From assembly GCA_011037195.1 (NCBI GenBank), contig JAAEAF010014925.1:102877-166876 (forward strand): DNA of 64,000 nt, in the 5' to 3' direction. The notes beneath the pieces are model-generated. The model saw nothing but the letters and a program-made list of their open reading frames with translations, made no database searches and was not told where the DNA came from. The stretch comes from Triatoma infestans (Eukaryota > Arthropoda > Insecta > Hemiptera > Reduviidae). The position numbers and the translations under genes were made by a program. This document shows positions 55,180 to 64,000 of this stretch, piece by piece (the first letter of the stretch is position 1; every line of letters starts with the position of its first letter).

Positions 55180-56680
55180 ATTGACGGTCCAATAGAAGTG
55201 ATCAACTCCCAGGAGTTTTTGCTGGAGAAGATCCCAAACGTATGAAGAGAGGATCCTGGTCAGAGATGTATAAAGCCCAAATGTTACAGAATATTGCGTA
55301 CTTTAGAAGCCCATATATATAGAAGATAGGTAGAATAATTTTGGAATATTTGATGGGTCGAAGACATTAAGGTTGGTGGAATATTTAATTCCTGCAACTA
55401 CTAATCGTGCTAAATTCCAATAAAACCAAATCTAAATTCCTCTAGTTACTATTTTTTATTAACGTTATCATAATTTGGGGTGTTATTTGCCTCTCTTCAG
55501 TACTGACTCCTACTGTTCCACTACTAACATACTAAGAGGCTGACTAACTATGCCATAGTCTATTTCATTCATCAAGCCTGCCAGCGCTCTCTCTATTAAA
55601 TAAGTATAAACAAAGTAGATGTTAAGGAAAAAAGTGCCGGTCATTTCTAAAGAGAGAGCACCTTATTTTTTAAAACAACTTTGTTTTTCTCTGAAAACTG
55701 TTATTATCTCTTTCTTTGTTTCCCTCTTTTCTCTGATAAGATGCTGTCATATCCTTTCTGAGACGGATTCCATCATCACTATTTATGTAGGTTTTCTTCT
55801 TTTTCAACTTCTATTGTCTCTCTACGACACGTTCTTAATTGTCTATTTGGGCGAGGGCTCTGATATCCTCAACATTTATTGCATGTCAAATTGAAACGAA
55901 TCTTCTACATCAACAGACTTTAATATTTTGTTATGTTTGACACAATGGATGTATGTACACTTTAAGCCGCGTGTTATTAATCTCTTGGTCTCCCTAAGCA
56001 AGTATGGAATTCTCCACCCTCGCATTTTTGTATTAGAAATTTGTCCTTGAACTATCAAAGCATTTGGGATATTTTGCTATCCGCTCCAATTTTGGTTCTT
56101 ATAGTGATTTGCCATCACTATTGCCTGTACAGAACCCTTATGAATTAAACATCTATCTTCTATTTATACATTTCATTATCTTAGGCCCTTGAGTCAAAAT
56201 TTAAACTGTTATTCATGTGGCTTTTTCCATGAAAGCTTTTTATCAGAATTTTAACCTTAAATTTCTTTATGTGGAACTGTGCCAACATTTGCTTTTTTAG
56301 CCTGCTTCTAACACTTGTACAAAATGTAAAAAAAAAAAAGTGAGTGTTTAGTGCAAATTTTAAATACATTGAGTTTTTGCGACCTGAAATTTTGGAAAAC
56401 CAAATAAAGTCATTCAGAATTTAATTCTAATTAACCATCTATTAAAAATTCTGAGAGCTGAAGCTTATACGAGCTAATTGATATGATCATGTTTTAAATT
56501 CGCGAAAATCTCTAGATATGATTATTTTTATAAAAGTAAAGTATAAGTTTCTTCTTTGGCCCTAGGCAACTAATTTTTTTAGCTTGTATAAGTTTTATAA
56601 CTTACAAAGTTGAAGCTCTGTGGAGGTATGTCCAATTTGATCTTAAAACAAAGGATTGAAATCATAGATCTGCCTCTACT
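55180..56680. other. No gene recognised
   Basis: The ORF of 91 codons at 55619-55894 is hydrophobic with no family features. Nothing else noted. Confidence 0.4.
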
Positions 56681-56689
56681 CAGACACTG

Positions 56690-56830
56690 AGATAATGGAT
56701 CATCAGTCTGGAAAGGTTTGGAAATGCCTAAGCAAACTCAATGAATGCGGGCATAAAGGGTAACGAGTTAGCCGACAATCTGAAAAGGAAAATTTAGCAA
56801 ACTTTTAGTGGAATAAGTGACCATTCTTTT
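56690..56830 (+). pseudogene. Possible RNase H relic of a LINE
   Basis: WKCLSKLNECGHKGNELADNLKRKI recalls the W.PGH.G..GNE.AD.LA end of LINE RNase H domains. Very short. Confidence 0.35.
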
Positions 56831-56839
56831 CTAAAAGAA

Positions 56840-58180
56840 TTTACAAATGAGGAGGAAGATATAGATCGACCAAAAATTTCTTGAACCTCGGTAATTGAAG
56901 GAACTACAGTTTGATTTTAGTGAAATGAATACGAAAAATCGTCGAGTACATAAACGTTCAAAAAATACTATACTGTGCTGGGAAATTATATATAATAATT
57001 ATTTAGGAAATATGCAATGTTTACAAGAAAAAACATTTCTTTCTATAAAAATACTTTAACATAAAATAAATTAAACCAAGCAGGAATAAATACTAACCGC
57101 GAGCTAAAATAGTAAGTAAACGAGCAACCTTCCCAACTTTATACCATATAATTGTCTTTTTGCTTTGAATGTACACTGCTTTTAGCTTATTCATTTTTAG
57201 GGTCAAGATATTATTTAGAGGGCCTATAAGAAAGAATTGGCTTTGAAATATCTTTCCGGAATTGAGGCAGAGAATAAGAAACAGTGACCGGAAAAGATCT
57301 AAGGCTTGCAGCCTACGAGTTACCTCATAGGGATTTGAAGACTCAGTGGATATCTGAAGAAGCTAGGCTTTAATACCTGATGAAGCCTGCAGTTTCTATG
57401 AGAAGAAGGAGATTCCTCCAAATCAGTAAATGTTGTATTTGCCACGCTATCATTCAGAGAATGTTTACAAACTGGGTCATACCAGGCATCGGAGGAGGAA
57501 ATATCACCTTCCAACCTCCAAATATGATATTACATTGATTCCTCTTCTAAATAATAAAATAATAAATTAATTTACATTGATTTTCAAGAGGTCAATATAG
57601 ACCGTTTGAGTGGGGACCTCCACTTTCGCCTCTGATTTTCATTGCCAATCAAATTTTTCTAATGTTTGCTGGTAGAAATAGGTTGAATCTTTCAAAATTC
57701 GAATCCAATTATTATTCTTGAGCCAAATTTGTCATCTAATTGTGTCCGAAAAGCGAAACAAAAAAAGAATTTTTTACTGAATAAACTAAGTTGCCTCAGT
57801 ATAAAAAAAAATATTAATACATTGATTTAGTACTGGAGTGTTCCAGATTGTGCTTTTTACTCTGACTCAATAAACACAGTACACCTTTTAAATGAGATTT
57901 AAATTTATAAATCTCATGTTTCCTATAATAGCTGATGCTACCAAGTAAAATGTTTAGTTGAAGAAAGATATTTAGGATAAAATCAAGGTTAATGTCTACA
58001 ATTTTCTCTAAACAAAATATAATGTATCCTAAATACAGTTGACAAAAGATACAGTAATATTAAGTCTAATCAGATAAGAACATGCAAAGTATGTTTGAAG
58101 CTACATGCAATATGAAAAAAAACCTTATATTCTTTCAGATTTCACTAAGTCTTGATAATATAAACTTCACTGTAAAGTAA
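56840..58180. other. No gene recognised
   Basis: A+T-rich; chance ORFs only. Confidence 0.4.
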
Positions 58181-58182
58181 TG

Positions 58183-58380
58183 GTAGTGGTAATGCATTTT
58201 TCGCAGCCGGGCTTTACTTCCAACGACCGATTAGGTGGCCTGGACGGAGGCGGCAAACATACATTAAAATAAAACTCCCGTTTTAATACATTACACAATC
58301 TAAGGACAAGATCGGAATCGAATTCAATACCACGCAATATACCTCTCTACTTGCGCTACACACACCATTAACCGCACATC
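58183..58380 (-). mobile_element. tRNA-derived SINE, older copy
   Basis: Shares the body with 18815-19013 (AGCCGGGCTTTAC.TCCAACGACC...GG.GG.CTGGACGGAGGCGG on plus). On minus it has a B-box-like AATTCGATTCC and an A-box-like TAGCGCAAGT. Target duplications were not found. Confidence 0.65.
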
Positions 58381-58447
58381 TACATATCAAGGCGCCTAAA
58401 TTCTTCTCTATTTTCTAAAATTCGTCATAAATCAGTAACTCTTAAAG

Positions 58448-59255
58448 CAGGCTACAGACTGTGCATGTATTCGCGATTCGTGATGCGCGATGCCTGATTC
58501 GTCCAGTTCGTATAATTCGCAAACAGAGCATACAGAATATGCGTTTGTTCAAGATTCGTATGCGTGATGCGTGATTTATCGATGTTCGTTCGCAGTTTCA
58601 AATTAGTTCACAGAAATTTGTGAGCACGAGCAAAGCCTATATATTAATGATTTCAGTAGGTATATGTAAATTATTTTTAAATTGTATGTACATATTTCTG
58701 CTCTGAAAATATGGAGAGTGACGATATCCGGCAATAGCTAGTGCTGTTTTTATAATCATGGCGCAAAAGAAGAATAAGTTTTTAAACAAACGGAAAAAAC
58801 GCAGATGGTGGAGTGTATCATTATTCAAAAATAGAGACAGGTAATTATTAAGTTTATACGATTCATTCTCTGGAGTCAGTTCTATACGAAAAAGCGTACA
58901 TCAGACCACTCGTATTCTTGCCTGTTATCTTCTTGCCATTGTTTTTAATTATCCTTAAAAAAAAAAAAACAAGAACGCGGAATTAAATGTAAACATAACC
59001 CCCTCGAACAAACTAGCGCGCACAACGAATGGATGAATTAACTACGAACACAGCCCGAACTTTGGCGAATCAGCGGTTCGTGTTGATGCACAGCCTTTGA
59101 TATTCGTCAATTTACCGCTCTTTACTGTGCACACAAGAATCATGTTGTTTACGAATCGATTGTTAACAAACAAGTCCCTACACACTATTCGTGAACTGCC
59201 CGCGATTCACGCATTACGCATCACGAATAGCGAATACATGCATAGTCTGTAGCCA
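58448..59255. mobile_element. hAT-like non-autonomous DNA transposon, 808 bp
   Basis: Flanked by TCTTAAAG (58440-58447) and TCTTAAGG (59256-59263), an 8-bp duplication with one change. Terminal inverted repeats GGCTACAGACT.TGCATGTATTCGC extend for 50 bp or more. Both subterminal regions are packed with ATTCGTGATGCG-type words in either orientation, a pattern typical of transposase-binding subterminal repeats. No transposase inside. Confidence 0.8.
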
Positions 59256-59264
59256 TCTTAAGGC

Positions 59265-59540
59265 TCTTTATATGTGTATTTAATATACAAAGTTTAAAGA
59301 AAAATCTTGGAAACCATTTTGGAGATAATTGCAAAAAACAGAAATCCATTCACTGAATTGTTATTTCCGGTAGACCGATTTGGATCAAAACCTTATTATC
59401 GTATTCTGCATTAGCAATTAAAACAAAATATCAAGTTCGAACTTTCTACGATTTACTGTTTTTGAGTTATGCTGACCATCTACACATACACACACATAAA
59501 TCACTTTCGGACCACTTTTTCGGACTCAAAAAATGTATAA
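59265..59540 (+). repeat. Repeat D fragment
   Basis: TTTATATGTGTATTTAATATA, GGAAACCATTTTGGAG, ACAAAATATCAAGTTCGAAC and the CA-rich block are the terminal monomer of repeat D. Confidence 0.55.
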
Positions 59541-59569
59541 ACTGTGAAAACATGATAGAGTTAAGTTAG

Positions 59570-59975
59570 GAGCTATGGCGGGTCGTACACCACTGAAACT
59601 ACAATGCTCTAGACTTCTCTACACCTTTATACTTCGACCGCTACTAACGTACGCCTATCCTGATATGGATATGGACTCAACAAGACTGCTCTAAACAAAC
59701 TACAGATCTTCCAATAGGAGCTGCCAATAGGAAGCTGCAATTACCATTTTAAAAGAATTCATGGAAAGACAACACAAAATTTTTTAGACACCTTACCCAA
59801 TACAGAAGCAGGGTCAGACACAGACTTGGACTGATAACAGCACAACGAAGACTGAAACCAAAACTGCCGCAAGACGTACTTACCACAAGCAGCTAATTAT
59901 AGAAGTATGTAAAAGTGCATATTGTATTATACTGTAATATTGTAAGGCAGAAATAAGCTGCCGGACAATAAAAAT
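59570..59975 (+). pseudogene. Jockey-like LINE 3' relic
   Basis: TPLKLQCSRLLYTFILRPLLTYAYP parallels TPLKHSCTVLLYKTLLRPLLTYACP of the LINE at 20946, followed by decayed sequence and CAATAAAAATG at the end. Confidence 0.65.
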
Positions 59976-59999
59976 GATTTTTCTTCTTCGAAAAGTAAC

Positions 60000-61225
60000 A
60001 TTTTTTTTTTTGTAGATAATAGTAGTTGGCGTATATGTTTTATAAGCATTACCTCTTTCATATATCTCCTATATTTTGATACAGGGCATAACTTTGAAAT
60101 GTGCGTCGTCTTTCTTAACTTTACCTATCGAAAATACTTACACAATCGCAATACTTCACGATCAGCACTAAGAGAAAGTAAAAGGGTTGAATATTATATT
60201 AATTTTAATGAGATTCCCATTATAGAACGTTGCGTAGTCACCATGGGCGCTTCTTAGAGCCGGGCCCTGATAATAGCGCTGAGAGAAGTACAAAAATAAC
60301 AAATTGAAATAGAAACGTTTTAAATAAACAAAAAGTGCTTTTAAAATTTGAATTTTATCACTTTATAATTCCAAGTTAAAACAATTTAAACAAATCTTTG
60401 TTTTAAACTTAATATTCTAAATTATAATATGTTTATAGCTGAGGCAAACGATAAATACGAAACTAAATGAGAAACAATTCGGCTTTTGCCCAAGGAATTT
60501 GTTTACTAAAAATAGAATTACAATCACATACTTACACATACAAATGTATACGGGATAAACCTTTGCTCTTTTAAAAAAAACAATGAGAACATCACATGAG
60601 AGCCAAATTGTATTATTTATTTTGAGAAATTGTAAGCTGAGAGAAAGGCAATTGAATAGTATAAAAATAAAATCTGTTAAAAATATTGACAGTTTTCATT
60701 TGCAATTTTTATATTATTCAGATAATTGTTTGTTGTGCACGTAAGATTAATATAATCCGGGTTGGATTATTATATGTAATAAAAATATTTCATTCATTGT
60801 TTTATAAAATTAAAAGATGTTAACATTCTCACGTAACTATTTTTCCTTTGCTGCATTTCTAAAATTATAATCGTTTTCAGAAATTCTGGATTTATCTATT
60901 AATAATTTTCAGTTACAATTTATATTTAATAATTAAAAATAAAAATATTTAAGTTCATAAATCTAAATGGCGAGAATTTGAAACTGAAAATATTCTGTTA
61001 GAGTAATTAATTCATCCGAAGTTGGATATATAAAAATATAATGAAGCGATATTTTTATAAACATCCTGTATAGCATGTAGAATAAACACAATTATATGAG
61101 GTAAAATTTCTATTATTTCCGGTCTAATACTTGCGTACTTATATTTGTCAGTCAACACTATTAAGTAGTTGCTGATTTTTGTTGATTTGCGAAAACATGA
61201 ATGGTTCAAATTCAATCCAAAGAAA

Positions 61226-61256
<31 letters not shown>

Positions 61257-61890
61257 GTTAAGATATTTTATTCAGAATCAATTACGTAGTTTTTTCTAAA
61301 TCAGTCACTACTGTTCAAGGCAGTATTTATATAGCTGTAAGCTCCCTTGGTTATAAGGTTCTGATATACTCCTAATTTATTAGGGGGTACATATTTCAAA
61401 ATTTTTCAGAGAAGTGACATATATTATTTTTTTTTAATGGAATTCCCCCCCTAGTTTATCTAGATTGGAAAATATTAAGGAATGAATGTGTGAGGATGAT
61501 TCCTATCAGCCCTTTTCCCATTAAATCTAGTTGACGGGTACCCTCCTGACATAGATCTTGGCTACGCCCTTCGACAGTATGATGAATAGAGATAAGACAG
61601 TGGGTGACATGAGCGACATGAAGGTGTTACTTTTGACGGCTTTATCAAAGACCCTTGTCAGTTGCACGATTGATTACCGTCCACCTGTCACGAGGAGTTG
61701 GCAACTGTCATCCACAACAGGACTGCTCGCTCATATTACCAATTATGGGTACCTAAAAGGTCTAGAAAGTGACCCGCGTATACTTCGGACACGCGCTCCA
61801 CCCCAGCGGCATTACTGTCCATAGATGTTCACTCAATGAACGACTTCGCCCAATGAGGCAAATTTAGTAACAAAAAATTTTTTATTAAAA
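60000..61890. other. No gene recognised; repeat D end near 60125-60190; poly(A) at 61231-61256
   Basis: ACAATCGCAATACTTCACG...AAGAGAAAGTAAA at 60140-60190 is a D terminus. An 88-codon ORF at 61558-61824, starting at TTG, lies in a locally G+C-richer patch; no family recognised. Confidence 0.4.
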
Positions 61891-61894
61891 TATT

Positions 61895-62045
61895 CCTTCT
61901 AGAAAATCGCTTACTTTCTAGTAAGCGAAAGCATTGCGATGATTTTAAATTTTCGCTATTGAATTTTCGCCAGAATTACATGTTGATAATGAGATTCCTT
62001 GAAGACGAAAAAAATGTTTTTAGCGAACGGTCTATTTATATTGTT
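61895..62045 (-). repeat. Repeat D terminal fragment
   Basis: GCTTACTTTCTAGTAAGC, GCGATGATTTTAAATTTTCG and TAGCGAACGGTC are the inverted terminal block. Confidence 0.5.
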
Positions 62046-62273
62046 ACGTGTTACTGGTTATCTCATCTAAAAATTCCTAATTAGTCTTTATGCAACTTCC
62101 AATATCTTTATTTTGTAAAATAATAAAAAATAATACATAAAATATCAAAAACACAATTCCATTCTCAAGTTAACTTTATATCCTACGACAAATTGATTCT
62201 CAACACAATCTAAGTAATCTTTTATTTCCACACAACACAGAAGTCCTTTTTTATTATTAAAATTATTTAAAAA

Positions 62274-63244
62274 AAATCTGGTGTGAAACACTCACACAAC
62301 TTTCTCTTAATCCAGTTCTCAAAATTATAATTGACAAATTTTATAGTTTGTGTGACAAATTTAATGGAATTTGTCGAAAACTGAAAAAAACTGTTCAATA
62401 AAAGCGCACTTCCGGTTTGCTGAATTCCTTCAAACTCGGAATTTCGGTCATCTATTTATTTGTAATTAATTTCGTCTGGATGACAGAGTTGTACATAATC
62501 AACTATGATACCACTTTACAGGAAGTAACCCGCCTCCCCTAAAAGTGCCCTTAAATGAATTTTCCCAGAGAAATGTTTTATATAAAAGTTTTAGGTATTT
62601 GTATGTTTAGTTTATATAAGAAGTTTCAAGAAAATTGTCGGAGCCATTTTGAGAAAATCGCGAAAAAGTGAAAAAATCATTTAGTAAAGTGTTAAAACAA
62701 ACGCACTTCCGGTTATCCGATTTTTTTTCAAACTCAGAATTTCAACAACATATTTAATTCTAATTAACATTATTTAAATGACCGAATTGTGTAATAAACT
62801 GAAATAACACTTTAGAGGTTAACCTAACCCCACCGCTCCCCCTAAAGTTCCCTTAATTGAATTTTCCCAGGGAAATGTTTCAAATAAAAGTTGTAGCTCC
62901 TTGTATATGTAGTTGATGTACTAAGCTCAAAGAAAATCGTTGGAGCCATTTTTGAGTAACGCAAAAAAAGTAAAAAACCAACTAGTAAAGTGGTACTTCC
63001 GGTAGAGGAATTTTGACAGATAACTATTGTCAGATCCCATGGTGATTCCTAAACGGAATATCAAGTTTCAACTTTTTACGGTTTTTCGTTTTTGAGCTAT
63101 GCTGTTCACACACACAGAGACCATTTGCTAAAAACCACTTTTTTGGACTCAGGGGACCTCAATACGGATATTTCCGGTGAAAACTAGATATCGAAAATTT
63201 GACACGATTACAATACTTCCTCTTACTATGAGTAAGAGAAAGTA
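62274..63244 (+). repeat. Dispersed repeat D, best complete copy, 971 bp
   Basis: Starts AATCTGGTGTGAAACACTC and ends ACTATGAGTAAGAGAAAGTA. Two internal monomers of about 300 bp (CACTTCCGGTTTGCTGA and CACTTCCGGTTATCCGA mark the repeated site) are followed by a terminal block with GGAATATCAAGTTTCAAC, a short CA run and GACACGATTACAATACTTCC. No ORF. Confidence 0.75.
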
Positions 63245-63622
63245 ACTAGTCGCTAATAGCCGTGAAAAAAAGCCAAAATCGCGATAACTGAGGAGAAAAA
63301 CAAAGCAGTAAAGTGGTACTTCTAGTCAATTGATTTTGCCCGAAAACTTCGTATTTGATGCAATGATAGTAACTAAACGGAATACTAAGTTTGAGTTTCC
63401 TAGGGTTTTCTATTTTTGAGATACTTTGTTCACAAACACATTTCACGCACATACACACCCACATACGCGCACACACACACACGCATACACATACAGACCA
63501 TTCGCTGAAAACATTTTTTTAGTTCTCAAAGGATTTCAAAACATGTATTTCCGGTGAAAACTCAATTTCGAAAATCTGACACGATCGCAATACTTCCTGT
63601 TACTAGGGAGTAAGAGAAAGTA
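63245..63622 (+). repeat. Dispersed repeat D, second terminal block directly adjacent
   Basis: AAGTGGTACTTCTAGTC, GGAATACTAAGTTTGAG, an expanded (CA)n at 63455-63486, TTTCGAAAATCTGACACG and AGTAAGAGAAAGTAA. A tandem partial copy after 63244. Confidence 0.7.
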
Positions 63623-64000
63623 ATAGAAAGTTCTGGATTTTGGAATGCGCTCTTTTTATTCTGATGGTAAGAAAAGTATTTGAACACCAGTTCAGAAAAT
63701 GCAAAATAAATACATAATAAAATACTCGGGTTACTTTCGCAGTACACCTACAGATATCCTGAAATACGGGTGTTACCACCAATATATATAGAGCTCAACT
63801 CTTAACGAGCGGCACTTGTAAAATTTACTGATCACTAATGTTGATTTTAAAAAAGGAAATCAAATAAATTGTACAGTCAAAGTGCTAATAGTGTATGTTT
63901 GTCTTCCAACAATCATAGTAATCAACATCTTCTGAAGTGACATCAAGTCACTTCACATAGACATTAAAATATTGTGGTGATTCACGGTAATGCTCTTCGG
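63623..64000. other. No feature seen
   Basis: A+T-rich right edge of the window. Confidence 0.5.

Noticed and set aside
55619..55894. 91-codon hydrophobic ORF as a membrane protein
   Set aside because: No recognisable family, no supporting neighbours or splice pattern; similar ORFs are expected by chance here.

Overview
The window looks like gene-poor nuclear DNA of an arthropod, probably an insect. It is strongly A+T-rich with frequent homopolymers. It carries several non-LTR retrotransposon types (jockey-like, I-like and others with RNase H or a CCHC tail, RTE-like), Helitron, Tc1/mariner and hAT-like DNA elements, a gypsy LTR element, tRNA-derived SINEs and Penelope-type hammerhead-like motifs. 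I saw no tRNA gene, rRNA, operon or CRISPR array. The species cannot be fixed from the sequence. Apart from the array ORFs at the left edge and one small three-exon gene, almost every coding remnant is broken.

Left edge (1-7809): a head-to-tail array of a unit of about 1.91 kb, running off the left end of the window. Each unit has an unassigned ORF of 279-295 codons, an LTR-like segment of about 567 bp, and a 19-base primer-binding site matching the 3' end of a tRNA-Leu. Inside the LTR-like segment sits a 237-bp hairpin insert flanked by an 11-bp target duplication, which carries a hammerhead-ribozyme-like core. Three ORF copies read through and one is frameshifted. Related hairpin or hammerhead-like loci lie elsewhere in the window (12.1, 17.3, 29.7, 30.9, 34.9, 35.15 and 49.6 kb). 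One at 30.9 kb is a separate insertion with its own 12-bp target duplication. I regard this array plus the dispersed hairpin superfamily as the most interesting part of the window.

7.8-12.1 kb is A+T-rich and contains two related promoter-like segments, a short ORF, and a copy of a composite dispersed repeat ('D') of about 0.95 kb that recurs throughout. 12.4-16.8 kb is a jockey-like LINE split by an LTR element (same tRNA-Leu primer site as the array) and by an oppositely oriented LINE tail. 17.6-19.0 kb holds a 608-bp foldback element and a SINE with perfect 14-bp target duplications. 20.9-22.0 kb is a 5'-truncated jockey-like LINE with 14-bp duplications. 24-32.6 kb is a mosaic of LINE tails, D fragments and a hairpin element. 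34.1-36.4 kb holds two Helitron copies, the second with both termini. 41.7-43.2 kb is a complete but decayed Tc1/mariner element. 43.7-46.2 kb is a D copy broken by an I-like LINE and by a piece of gypsy gag. 46.3-48.0 kb is a 5' gypsy LTR with decayed gag/protease.

50.1-51.0 kb is the one clearly intact host-like gene: a Myb/SANT-like DNA-binding protein of 249 residues in three exons with two short GT-AG introns. The rest (51-64 kb) is LINE debris, an 808-bp hAT-like non-autonomous element, a second SINE and several D copies. Overall the window records layered insertions. The array ORF and the Myb/SANT-like gene are the only sequences that look under, or recently under, coding constraint.
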